Shown here: piece by piece, positions 43,491 to 51,686 of the stretch
Layout: each line of letters begins with the position of its first letter
Numbering within the stretch: position 1 is the first letter of the stretch
From: Clostridium ljungdahlii
GTDB lineage: Bacteria; Bacillota; Clostridia; Clostridiales; Clostridiaceae
Reading direction: 5' to 3'
DNA length: 64,000 bases
Assembly (NCBI RefSeq): GCF_001636845.1
Contig: NZ_LITT01000005.1
Location: forward strand, 1 to 64,000
Notes under the pieces: generated by a model
What the model saw: only the letters and a program-made list of their open reading frames with translations
Databases searched by the model: none
Told to the model about the DNA's origin: nothing
Translations under genes and position numbers: made by a program

Positions 43491-43506
43491 ACTACTTATT
43501 GTACAA

Positions 43507-43596
43507 TTATCTTCTGCATCCACATCCGCAACATAACAATAACAGTATTATTATTATTACTACTTCTCTTCCTCTACCATCGTGTCTACATGACAT
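43507..43596 (-). CDS. Cys-rich micro-membrane protein A, 29 aa
   Basis: The ORF reads MSCRHDGRGREVVIIII, then a leucine run and the C-terminal CCGCGCRR. It has a short basic head, one hydrophobic segment of ~11 residues and a cysteine cluster. AAGGAGGG lies at the right distance before the ATG. It is clearly paralogous to the peptide at 43732-43830: both keep the order RE-V/I-hydrophobic stretch-LLLCCGCGC. No known family is recognised. The cysteine tail could bind metal or form disulfides at the membrane. Confidence 0.7.
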   Translation of the reverse strand: MSCRHDGRGREVVIIIILLLLCCGCGCRR

Positions 43597-43731
43597 AAAG
43601 AACCCTCCTTATCTTCCTAAAATAATTCTAAGCTATCTAATTTCTCATCATTTGCTCTACACTTTATTATATTAATTAAGTTTATAAAGGTTACTATTAA
43701 GTTAAAAAACTATCATTTTTAGTATTAGTAA

Positions 43732-43830
43732 CTAGCAACATCTAGATTCACAGCCACAACCGCAGCATAGTAATAATATTATTATAACTATTATTACCTC
43801 TTTTCCGAAACAACCACATCTGCGTGACAT
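43732..43830 (-). CDS. Cys-rich micro-membrane protein B, 32 aa
   Basis: The ORF reads MSRRCGCFGKEVIIVIIILL and ends LCCGCGCESRCC, with nine cysteines in 32 residues. It has GGAGGG before the ATG. Its plan (basic N-terminus, single membrane segment, CCGCGC C-terminus) is the same as peptide A, about 135 bp downstream on the same strand, so the two are tandem duplicates each with its own ribosome binding site. Likely membrane-inserted with the Cys tail at one face. Function unknown; spore or metal roles are guesses. Confidence 0.7.
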   Translation of the reverse strand: MSRRCGCFGKEVIIVIIILLLCCGCGCESRCC

Positions 43831-44051
43831 AAAGTTTCCCTCCTTGTCTTCTTTTAATATTTTTATAAATATTTATTGATTCTCACTTTTCATCATCTGT
43901 TCTATACTTCTATAATATTAATCAAGTTAATAAATGTTACTTCTAATTTCTTCTAGCGACAATTAGAAATTTGTCTTATTTAAAATATATGATATAGTTA
44001 TATGTGAAAATGTTTAACTATACCATAAAAATTTGGAGGTACATAATACTT

Positions 44052-44879
44052 ATGGATGAATTAGAAATTAATAATAAGTTGCAACAAGCTTTTGATACCT
44101 TAATCCCCTATATGCATTACTTTTTTGATGATGAAATAGCCTTTACCATGTCAACTACAACTCATTTTTTAAGAGTAGTAAATAGCAAAAACATTAATAT
44201 GAATGCAAAACCGGGAGATCCTTTAAGGCCTACTGGCGCGGCTTATGAATGTATAAAAGCAAGAAAACCTATTTCTACTATAGTCCCTAAAGAAACTTTT
44301 GGTGTAGAAATAAAAGCTATAGGACTACCTGTAAAGGAAGGTAATGAAATCATAGGAAGCATAGTACTCGTAAAAAGTTTGGAGAGGCACAATAAATTTG
44401 TTGAGATGTCTAAAGTACTGTCAAGTGCAATAGAAACTCTTTCAGAAACCTCAAGTGTACTATCTTCTGATATAGATGAAATGACAAAACATAATGAAGT
44501 ACTATTATCAGAAGTAAATGATGCCTCTGATAAAACTAAAAATACAGATGAAGTTTTAAATTTCATAAGGAATATAGCATCTGAGACTAATCTACTAGGA
44601 TTAAATGCATCTATTGAAGCAGCAAGAGCTGGAGATCAGGGAAAAGGATTTTCAGTAGTAGCAAACCAGATAAGAAAGTTATCCAATTCCAGCAGTAAGT
44701 CTATAAACGAAATAAATTCTACATTAACTGAAATAGAGAGATCTGTAGCCAAAATATCTGAAGGCCTTGCATCAACAAAAGATACTTTTAATAACCAATT
44801 CTCTAAAATCCATGAAATAGATTCTTCCATAAATAACTTATCTGAATTGGTAGACAAGCTTAGGGATTTATCTGAATAA
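44052..44879 (+). CDS. Soluble methyl-accepting chemotaxis-type protein
   Basis: A 275-residue cytoplasmic MCP relative without membrane helices. The N-terminal ~110 residues form a small sensor-like domain ([55 protein letters not shown]). The C-terminal part is a short MCP signalling coiled coil with the tip [19 protein letters not shown]. It lacks HAMP and methylation-length coils, so it is a minimal cytoplasmic receptor. The ATG at 44052 is preferred; GGAGG lies 12 nt upstream. Followed directly by a large hairpin repeat. Confidence 0.8.
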   Translation: MDELEINNKLQQAFDTLIPYMHYFFDDEIAFTMSTTTHFLRVVNSKNINMNAKPGDPLRPTGAAYECIKARKPISTIVPKETFGVEIKAIGLPVKEGNEIIGSIVLVKSLERHNKFVEMSKVLSSAIETLSETSSVLSSDIDEMTKHNEVLLSEVNDASDKTKNTDEVLNFIRNIASETNLLGLNASIEAARAGDQGKGFSVVANQIRKLSNSSSKSINEINSTLTEIERSVAKISEGLASTKDTFNNQFSKIHEIDSSINNLSELVDKLRDLSE

Positions 44880-45045
44880 ATCAATGAATCTTACTTAGTG
44901 GGAAAAGCGACTATCACCAAATCAAAGATTTGGTGATAGTCGCTTTTCCCACTAAGTCTAGATGAATTATCTAGGGGCGTAGCTACTGTTACCTCCCACT
45001 TTGATAGAAGTGGGAGTATTATACAGTAGGTAGCCATCAGATAAA
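44880..45045 (+). repeat. Structured repeat family 3, copy 1, with perfect 65-bp hairpin
   Basis: The element runs from ATCAATGAATCTTACTTAGT to GGTAGCCATCAGATAA. At 44893-44957 there is a perfect 31-bp inverted repeat with a 3-nt AAA loop (ACTTAGTGGGAAAAGC...). Then comes TAGATGAATTATCTAGGGGC and a second, nested hairpin (CTACTGT..CTCCCACTT..AAGTGGGAG..ACAGTAG). The same framework occurs in inverted orientation at 53377-53608 with other hairpin arms. Immediately after a TAA stop and before a terminator. Confidence 0.75.
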
Positions 45046-45072
45046 ACTCAGGAATTTAACTTCCTGAGTTTT
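45043..45072 (-). terminator. Rho-independent terminator of the DUF815 gene
   Basis: AAAACTCAGGAA and TTCCTGAGTTTT around a 6-nt loop, A/T runs on both sides; it lies 5 bp beyond the DUF815 stop. Confidence 0.8.
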
Positions 45073-45076
45073 CCTT

Positions 45077-46456
45077 TTAATTAAGATTGTTTTTCTCTAT
45101 AAGCTTATGCCCTTCTATCCAATCTACAAATTGTCTTGCAGTTCTTGCAGAACGTCCATTGTACCAGAGTTCCCATTTAAGAGCCTCCCTATGTAAAGTA
45201 TCTTTGTCTATATTTAATTTTCTTCTTTCAGCTATTCCATCTACAATCTGCAAATACTTATTTTTATCTGGAGATACAAATACTACATTTATTCCAAATC
45301 TATCTGCCAGTGAAAGTTTTTCCTGCACACTATCTCCTTCATGTACTTCCCCTTCGGATCCGGAATAGGAAGATGTCATTCTCTCATTAAAATATTCTTT
45401 TACAAGATGTCTTCTATTTGATGTAGCATATATTATAATATTCGAGGATTTATTTTCAAGTCCTCCTTCAAGTATGGACTTGAGTGCAGTATAACTTTCT
45501 TCATCATCCCCAAATACAAGGTCATCTATAAATATAATAAATTTTTCAGGCCTGTTTTTTAATTTTCTTATTATATTGGGGAAATCTACAAGATAAGATT
45601 TTGGAAGTTCAATCATACGAAGTCCTTGAGTATAATATTTATTGAGTATGGCTTTTACTGTGGACGATTTACCTGTACCCCTATCTCCATGGAGAAGTAC
45701 ATTGTTTGCAAAAAATCCATTTAAAAACTGCAGTGTATTTTCTATTACTATTTGGTGCTCTCTCTCATATCCAATAAGATCTGAAAGATCAATAGGATCA
45801 GGATTTTCAATTCCCTTAAAGCAGCCTTTGCCCTCAATATGTTCCCATATAAAAGCTCTATAACGAGCAAAAATTCCACAACCATAGTGATTATGAAAAT
45901 CTTGAATATCATTTACACATTCATCCCAGCTAGCACTATTATAAAGTTTTTGTTTTATGTTTCTTACATACCCTGGACTATTTATACCTTCAAAATCAAG
46001 TTCTGTTCTCCACTCCGGTAATCTCTCTACCATCTGTTTTAATTTACCGTCAGAAATATACTTTAACACACTTTCCTTTACATCTGTGGAAGTTAATTTA
46101 GCAATATAGCAAAGATTTCTTAAATCGTTTTTAGCAGCTTCCTTAATTACATCTTCTTCTTTTTTTAATTCTTTGTTTTCAGCTTTCATGGAAAATGGAT
46201 TTTCATTAAAAATAACTTTATCCATGATATATTCCTGTAGAGAACAATAGCCACTGTTTACTAATTTAAAAAAGAAATCATTGTACATGTTTGCAGTGCA
46301 ACCTACATTGATTTTCTCCATATCAATATAGCTTATAAGATTTCTTAAATTTTTTATTACCTCATCTTCAAGTAAATTTCTATAAATAGATACTGAATCA
46401 AAGGCTAGTTTTACATATCTTATTTCAAAAATATTTTTTAAATTTGTGCTTTTCAT
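45077..46456 (-). CDS. DUF815 AAA+ ATPase
   Basis: A 459-residue ATPase. The N-terminal ~230 residues are a family-specific helical region (YIMDKVIFNENPFSM; ARYRAFIWEH). The AAA core has Walker A VLLHGDRGTGKSSTVKAI, Walker B KFIIFIDDLVFGDDEESY, and sensor region NIIIYATSNRRHLVKEYF; the IGYEREHQIVIENTLQFL helix before Walker A is typical of DUF815. Substrate and cellular role are not known. The ATG at 46456 follows GGGGGG. It is divergent from larE with a 21-bp palindrome between them. Confidence 0.85.
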   Translation of the reverse strand: MKSTNLKNIFEIRYVKLAFDSVSIYRNLLEDEVIKNLRNLISYIDMEKINVGCTANMYNDFFFKLVNSGYCSLQEYIMDKVIFNENPFSMKAENKELKKEEDVIKEAAKNDLRNLCYIAKLTSTDVKESVLKYISDGKLKQMVERLPEWRTELDFEGINSPGYVRNIKQKLYNSASWDECVNDIQDFHNHYGCGIFARYRAFIWEHIEGKGCFKGIENPDPIDLSDLIGYEREHQIVIENTLQFLNGFFANNVLLHGDRGTGKSSTVKAILNKYYTQGLRMIELPKSYLVDFPNIIRKLKNRPEKFIIFIDDLVFGDDEESYTALKSILEGGLENKSSNIIIYATSNRRHLVKEYFNERMTSSYSGSEGEVHEGDSVQEKLSLADRFGINVVFVSPDKNKYLQIVDGIAERRKLNIDKDTLHREALKWELWYNGRSARTARQFVDWIEGHKLIEKNNLN

Positions 46457-46512
46457 AAAAAGCACCCCCCTATGTGTCTTTTTTTAGTATATATTTCATT
46501 TTAACACACAAG

Positions 46513-46533
46513 GATATGATTTTAAATCATATC
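46513..46533. promoter_or_regulatory. 21-bp palindrome between DUF815 and larE genes
   Basis: GATATGATTTTAAATCATATC is symmetrical around one central base and lies 57 bp upstream of the DUF815 start and 60 bp upstream of larE, close to TATACT-like boxes. A shared operator is likely, regulator unknown. Confidence 0.5.
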
Positions 46534-46592
46534 GCAAATTCTATGTTATACTATACATGAACTTAAAACTATAGCACATTAGGGGGATAATT

Positions 46593-47411
46593 ATGAATAT
46601 AGAGAATTTAAAATTAGAAAACTTAAAAGAAAATTTAAGAAATATTAAAAGTGGAATAATTGCCTTCTCTGGCGGGGTGGACAGTACTTTTTTACTAAAA
46701 GTTGCCCATGATATACTTGAAGATAAAGTAATAGCAGTTACTGCTGCTTCATCTACTTATCCTAAAAGGGAATTAGAAGAAGCTAAAAAATATGCCAGAT
46801 CAATAGGTGTAACACATTTAATTATAGAATCAGAAGAACTAGATATTAAAGGTTATAAAGAAAATCCCATAGACAGATGTTACTACTGTAAAAAAGAATT
46901 ATTTTCAAAGCTAAAAAAAATTGCAGAAGAAAATAATGCAGCTTATGTTTTAGATGGAGCAAATTTGGATGACACTGGAGACTTTAGACCAGGCATGAAA
47001 GCAGCTAAAGAACTAGGTATATTAAGTCCTCTAAAAGAAGCTGAGCTTACCAAAGAAGATATTAGAAATCTTTCAAAAAGAATGGGACTTCCAACCTGGA
47101 ACAAGCCTTCTTTTGCATGCCTCTCTTCCAGATTTCCTTATGGAAATGAGATCAGCAGTCAAAAACTAAAAATGGTAGAAGATGCAGAACAATTTCTTCT
47201 GGATTTAGGTTTTAAACAAGTTAGGGTAAGGCACCACAATGAAATTGCCCGAATTGAAGTTGATCCAGAAGAAAGAGCTAAGTTTTTTAATGTAGATTTG
47301 ATGGATAAGGTTGGGAGAAAATTAAAAGAAATAGGTTTTACCTACGTAACCCTAGATCTATTAGGCTACAAAACTGGCAGCATGAATGTCGTATTAAAGG
47401 ATTCTAAATAA
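46593..47411 (+). CDS. larE: ATP-dependent sacrificial sulfur transferase LarE
   Basis: A 272-residue PP-loop enzyme. The ATP-pyrophosphatase motif is FSGGVDSTFLLKVA; DRCYYCKKELFSKL and the region PTWNKPSFACLSSRFPYG contain the cysteine that donates sulfur in LarE (the Cys of ACLSSR). LarE converts the P2CMN precursor to the pincer nickel nucleotide cofactor of lactate racemase. The partners larB and larC and a larA gene are not in the window, so this may be an orphan or may serve another pincer enzyme. GGGGG precedes the ATG. Confidence 0.88.
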   Translation: MNIENLKLENLKENLRNIKSGIIAFSGGVDSTFLLKVAHDILEDKVIAVTAASSTYPKRELEEAKKYARSIGVTHLIIESEELDIKGYKENPIDRCYYCKKELFSKLKKIAEENNAAYVLDGANLDDTGDFRPGMKAAKELGILSPLKEAELTKEDIRNLSKRMGLPTWNKPSFACLSSRFPYGNEISSQKLKMVEDAEQFLLDLGFKQVRVRHHNEIARIEVDPEERAKFFNVDLMDKVGRKLKEIGFTYVTLDLLGYKTGSMNVVLKDSK

Positions 47412-47463
47412 AAACCAATTTGTCATACTATTAAAAAGCAATAGAAATAGGAGGGAATGCACT

Positions 47464-48255
47464 ATGAATTATACTGCAATTTATTTTTCACCAACAGGAA
47501 CTTCTGAAAAGAGTGTAGTTAGTATTACAAGGGAATTAGCAGAAAAAGCAGAAAGGAGGGACTTTAGACGAGTAGATCTTACAACTTATCCAGCAAAAGA
47601 AACAAAGGTTAAATTTTTCGAAAATGATTTTGTTGTATTTGGAACTCCTGTTTACGGCGGCCGTATTCCAAAAGTAGCAGCGCAACGTCTTGGTAATATT
47701 AGTGGAAAACAAACCCCCTGCATAGTAACAGTTACTTACGGTAATAGAGATTATGATGATGCACTTTTGGAACTAGCTGACCTTGTAAAATCAAATGGAT
47801 TTGTAGTACAAGCAGCTGCAGCTCTAGTTGGGCAGCATACCTTTGGTGAAATTCAAGTAGGCAGGCCAAATGCATCTGATGAGAAAGAAGATCAGCAATT
47901 TGCCAAAAACTTTTTAAAAGCATTAAAAAAAATTCCCTGCAAAGGCAATGCAAAACTACCTATAAAAGGGAATCGTCCATACGTGGAAGGCGGTAACGGT
48001 GGAACTTTTCATCCACATACAGATGATACCTGCACTAAATGTGGACTATGTGTAAAAAATTGTCCTGTAGGTGCTATAGCTTCAGATTGCAGAACAATTA
48101 ATTCAGAACTCTGTATTTCTTGTTTCCGCTGTATTCGTTACTGTCCATCTCAATCAAAAAACATGGATGATGCTAACTATATAAAATTTGCAAAAGAATT
48201 TTCTCAAAAGTTATCAGTTAGAAGAGAAAATGAATATTTTTTACCACAAAAATAA
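47464..48255 (+). CDS. EFR1-type flavodoxin/ferredoxin fusion protein
   Basis: A 263-residue protein with an N-terminal flavodoxin-like domain (IYFSPTGTSEKSV, FVVFGTPVYGGRIP, VTYGNRDYDDALLELADL) and two C-terminal 4Fe-4S motifs (CTKCGLCVKNCPVGAI and CISCFRCIRYCPSQ). EFR1-family proteins serve as fused electron carriers in anaerobes. It is 52 bp downstream of larE in the same orientation with AGGAGGG upstream, so possibly co-transcribed. Specific partner unknown. Confidence 0.85.
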   Translation: MNYTAIYFSPTGTSEKSVVSITRELAEKAERRDFRRVDLTTYPAKETKVKFFENDFVVFGTPVYGGRIPKVAAQRLGNISGKQTPCIVTVTYGNRDYDDALLELADLVKSNGFVVQAAAALVGQHTFGEIQVGRPNASDEKEDQQFAKNFLKALKKIPCKGNAKLPIKGNRPYVEGGNGGTFHPHTDDTCTKCGLCVKNCPVGAIASDCRTINSELCISCFRCIRYCPSQSKNMDDANYIKFAKEFSQKLSVRRENEYFLPQK

Positions 48256-48297
48256 ATTTATAACATACCACAAACAGAGTTCTAAGCATCAAGCAAG

Positions 48298-48515
48298 GTT
48301 TTCTAACTTAAAAATCAACTTATATGAAGGCATATTTTTACAATAATGAAGCCCTTTTAAATATTTTGTAACTAAGTCTAAGTATTTAACGAGCTGAAGG
48401 TTGTAAAAAATATCCAAAGTATAAGTTGATTTTTGTTTAGAAACTCTACATTTTATAGTGCTGAATTTTATCATTACATGACCTGTATAAGTTAACTTTC
48501 AGGCTAGAAACTCTA
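48298..48515. repeat. Dispersed palindromic repeat, family 2, copy C
   Basis: The first ~153 bp match 22140-22290 in inverted orientation (AAAAATCAACTTATA ends, TTTTTACAATAATGAAGCCC inside). The segment 48460-48515 matches 22625-22681 in direct orientation (TGTATAAGTTAACT, TAGAAACTCTAT). So both loci hold pieces of the same compound element in different arrangement. It separates the EFR1 gene from asnB. Confidence 0.65.
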
Positions 48516-48519
48516 TTTC

Positions 48520-50361
48520 TTAAAATTCTATCTTGATATTATACTCTTTAAGCCATGTATTTACCTGAATAAGATAAGCAAGAAGTTGTGGTCCTCTCAT
48601 AAGTTGGCCAAACCAAGGTGCTTTAAAAGAAGATCCTCCTGTATCTATTAATGTCTTAACTGATTTTCTATCTATAAGTGGCAAAATAGGAGAACTTTTA
48701 TCTTTCATAATATCTGACATCCGTTTTGTAACTATCTTTGTATATTCTGGATTATGAGTTTTTGGATAAGGACTCTTTTTTCTTTCAACAATTTCCTTTG
48801 GCAGTATTCCATCTAGTGCCTTTCTCAGTAAGCCCTTTTCTCTGCCCTTATAAAATTTTATCTCCGGTGGTATATTAAAAGCATACTCTACCAATCTATA
48901 ATCTGCAAAAGGTACTCTAACTTCCAAACTATTAGACATACTCATACGATCTTTTCTATTTAAAAGTGTTATCATAAACCATTTTATATTTAAATAAAAC
49001 AATTCTCTCATTCTATACTCTAATTTGGATTCACCATCTATGTGAGGCACCTGTTTTATACTGCTTTTATATTGTTCATTTAGATATTCCTCCAAATCAA
49101 GTGCCTTTAATTCATCAGACAATATTTCCTTTCTTGAATTAATAGATTTTGACCAAGGAAAAGTATCTGCATTAATGTCTTCTGGTCTCCTATACCACGG
49201 ATATCCGCCAAAAATTTCATCTGCACATTCTCCTGACAGTGCAACTGTATTATCTTTCCTTATTTCCTTGCAAAAAAGATATAGTGAGGAATCAATATCT
49301 GCCATTCCAGGCAAATCACTAGCTCTTACAGAATCATAAAGGGCATCTGCTAAATCAGAACTTGTATTTATAATTCCATGATGAACACTTTTTATATAAT
49401 CCGACATTTTTAGTGCCCAAACTCTATCCGGTGTAGGTTCAAAGGAATTTGCTTTAAAATATTTGTCATTATCTTCATAATCAATAGAGTAGGTATTTAA
49501 AGTCTTTCCTTGCTTTTTAAACTCTGCTGCAGCTACTGTAGATATAGCACTAGAATCAAGTCCTCCTGAAAGAAGCGTACAAACGGGTACATCTGCTACA
49601 AGCTGTCTCTTAATGGCATCTACAAGCAGTGTTTTTACATGCTGAGCTGTTGTTTCTGTATCTTCATTGTGAATTTTACACTGTGGTTTCCAGTACTCTC
49701 GCAGCTTAATACCATATCTATCATATAAAACATAATTGGCAGGTGGTACTTCAAATATGCCTTTAAATACACCTCCACCTAAAGATCTAGCAGGCCCAAG
49801 AGCAAATATTTCAGTCAAGCCATCCCTATCAACTACAGGTTCAATAAAGGGATGGGCGAGTAATGTTTTTATTTCTGAACCAAATATAAGTGAATTATTT
49901 TTTACTGTATAAAATAGGGGCTTTACTCCCAGTGGATCTCTTGCCATAAATATCTGATTTTTACTTTCATCCCATATTGCAAAAGCATATATTCCATTTA
50001 TATGTTTCAAACAATTTATTCCCCAATGGATGTAACTAGTTAGAAGTACCTCTGTATCAGAATAGGATTTAAAAGAATAATTTTCTTTTATAAGTAATTT
50101 TCTTAAATCCTCAGTATTATAAAGTTCTCCATTGTATACAATAATATATCTCCTGCCATCTACACTTTTTGACATAGGCTGTGCACCACCAGAAGGATCC
50201 ACAACTACAAGTCTCCTGTGCCCTAAAAGTACATTTTTAGAAAAGTAGTAGCCTGCATCGTCAGGTCCTCTTTTCTTTAAAGTATCTGTCATATTTAAAA
50301 TAACATCTCTATTTTGGGAAATGTCCTCTTTTAAATTAATCCATCCTGCAATTCCACACAT
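48520..50361 (-). CDS. asnB: Asparagine synthetase (glutamine-hydrolysing)
   Basis: A 613-residue two-domain enzyme. After Met1 the catalytic Cys2 begins the glutaminase domain (MCGIAGWIN), with RRLVVVDPSGGAQPM and YNGELYN. The synthetase domain has the PP-loop LLSGGLDSSAISTVA and ALSGECADEIFGGYPWYRR. It makes asparagine from aspartate, glutamine and ATP. Length is normal. Monocistronic between a repeat and the deacetylase gene; GGAGGCGG before the ATG. Confidence 0.93.
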   Translation of the reverse strand: MCGIAGWINLKEDISQNRDVILNMTDTLKKRGPDDAGYYFSKNVLLGHRRLVVVDPSGGAQPMSKSVDGRRYIIVYNGELYNTEDLRKLLIKENYSFKSYSDTEVLLTSYIHWGINCLKHINGIYAFAIWDESKNQIFMARDPLGVKPLFYTVKNNSLIFGSEIKTLLAHPFIEPVVDRDGLTEIFALGPARSLGGGVFKGIFEVPPANYVLYDRYGIKLREYWKPQCKIHNEDTETTAQHVKTLLVDAIKRQLVADVPVCTLLSGGLDSSAISTVAAAEFKKQGKTLNTYSIDYEDNDKYFKANSFEPTPDRVWALKMSDYIKSVHHGIINTSSDLADALYDSVRASDLPGMADIDSSLYLFCKEIRKDNTVALSGECADEIFGGYPWYRRPEDINADTFPWSKSINSRKEILSDELKALDLEEYLNEQYKSSIKQVPHIDGESKLEYRMRELFYLNIKWFMITLLNRKDRMSMSNSLEVRVPFADYRLVEYAFNIPPEIKFYKGREKGLLRKALDGILPKEIVERKKSPYPKTHNPEYTKIVTKRMSDIMKDKSSPILPLIDRKSVKTLIDTGGSSFKAPWFGQLMRGPQLLAYLIQVNTWLKEYNIKIEF

Positions 50362-50468
50362 AAGAAGCCGCCTCCGAATAAATATTATTAATGTACATAT
50401 AATTTAATCTATGATTTAAAAAATGTATATGTGAATAAATTTTTCTATTTATCCGATGACTACCTGCT

Positions 50469-51326
50469 CTAATTTAATGTTTCAAAAGTGTATCCTTTTG
50501 ACTTTAAATACTGTATTACTTCAGGAAGGGCTTGTACTGTTGTTCCCTTTGCAGCGGCATCATGCATCAGAACTACTACAGTATTATCATTACTGTATTT
50601 TCTAAGCTCATTTAATAAAACATCCACAGGAACATTATTTCTCATAGCATCTCCAATCCAATCATTCCAATCCACATAATGATATCCTGCCTTTGTAACT
50701 GCATCTTTAAAAGGATCCAAATTCAAATGACGTGTGTTAAAAGAACCACCTGGAAACCTTAGTAGTTTTAAATTATAATCTTTTCCCACTATGGACTTAA
50801 TTACTGTATCACATCTATTTATGTCATCTACAAATACTGATGGATCTTCCCTATATCTAAGTTCATGGCTGTAAGTATGGTTTCCAACTACATGTCCTTC
50901 TTTTACTTCTTCTTTTACCAAGTCCTTATTTCTCTCAGCATTTTGTCCAATTAAAAAGAAAGTTGCCTTTATATTATTTTGCTTCAAAATTGCAAGTATT
51001 TTTAAAGTATTTGGGGAAGGACCATCATCAAAAGTTAAGTAAGCCACTTTCTTTCCATCTGTTCTCTTGGTTTTCCAAGGCATATACGCTCCTGCAGGCT
51101 GCTTTGTTGTAAATCTCTCTTTCATTTCATCCTGCTGCTTTTTTTCAGCGCTTTTCTGCTGCTCTATTTTATTAGAAGCAGTTACTACTGCATGTTTTTT
51201 AGATGCAACTTTAGTTCCTATAAAAAATGCCCAACCAAAAATACATAAAAAAAGAATTCCTATAATTATACTATTTCTTCTCTTGATGATTCTATTTTTT
51301 CTAATTCTGTCCTCATATTTATTCAT
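50469..51326 (-). CDS. Membrane-anchored polysaccharide deacetylase
   Basis: A 285-residue carbohydrate esterase 4 protein with an N-terminal membrane anchor (about residues 20-40) and an extracellular NodB domain: motif 1 TFDDGPSPN, motif 2 NHTYSHE, motif 3 LRFPGGSFN, motif 4 DWNDWIGD, motif 5 VVVLMHDA. It removes N-acetyl groups from peptidoglycan or other cell wall glycans, as in spore cortex enzymes. Between the anchor and the domain is a Lys/Gln-rich stretch. The ATG at 51326 is used with GGGAG 9 nt upstream. Confidence 0.88.
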   Translation of the reverse strand: MNKYEDRIRKNRIIKRRNSIIIGILFLCIFGWAFFIGTKVASKKHAVVTASNKIEQQKSAEKKQQDEMKERFTTKQPAGAYMPWKTKRTDGKKVAYLTFDDGPSPNTLKILAILKQNNIKATFFLIGQNAERNKDLVKEEVKEGHVVGNHTYSHELRYREDPSVFVDDINRCDTVIKSIVGKDYNLKLLRFPGGSFNTRHLNLDPFKDAVTKAGYHYVDWNDWIGDAMRNNVPVDVLLNELRKYSNDNTVVVLMHDAAAKGTTVQALPEVIQYLKSKGYTFETLN

Positions 51327-51360
51327 CAGTTCCATCTCCCTAATAAGATTCTAATGTCAT

Positions 51361-51445
51361 ACGGCATTTGAAAGAAAATAGCAAGTCAAAGATGCTGTGC
51401 ATATTTTTTACCATACTGCCTAGATATTTCTTTGAAAATGCCTAA
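51361..51445. repeat. Dispersed repeat, family 1, short copy (85 bp)
   Basis: Reads in reverse as TTAGGCATTTTCAAAGAAAT ... ATTTTCTTTCAAATGCCGT, matching the ends of 35487-35650. The central part is only GGTAAAAAATATGCACA-like, so it is an internal-deletion form of the longer copy. It lies directly upstream of the deacetylase gene. Confidence 0.75.
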
Positions 51446-51622
51446 GTAAAATTAAAAAATAGTATTGGGATACCTTCCTTTAACTTCACTTCATTAATTT
51501 CCCTATCTATAGTATAATAAATCATCGTATTTTGCTACACATTATGATAAAATGTAATCATTTTGTAATTTGTTTTAACTACTTATTGATATATTCTAAA
51601 AAGTCTGAAATTATTCATCGGT

Positions 51623-51675
51623 ATAAAAAAACTATAAAGAAGCTATTTATAGTACTATCACTTCTCTATAGTTAA
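51623..51675 (-). terminator. Rho-independent terminator of glnS
   Basis: On the minus strand AACTATAGAGAAG pairs with CTTCTTTATAGTT (one wobble) followed by TTTTTT. It lies 14 bp after the glnS stop. Confidence 0.8.
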
Positions 51676-51686
51676 ATTATTTTAGA

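Noticed and set aside
43243-43536. A 97-codon open frame on the plus strand
   Set aside because: It is antisense to the conserved 5' RNA of the group II intron and to the Cys-rich peptide gene, has no good ribosome binding site and no protein-like pattern.
44893-44957. Possible CRISPR-like or terminator interpretation of the 65-bp hairpin
   Set aside because: There are no regularly spaced direct repeats or cas genes, no T-tract follows, and a separate terminator is present 90 bp later.
48289-48474. A 61-codon open frame on the minus strand, also partly readable at 22180-22300
   Set aside because: It lies wholly in the palindromic repeat of family 2. The copy at 30509 breaks the frame, so the apparent protein is a by-product of the repeat.
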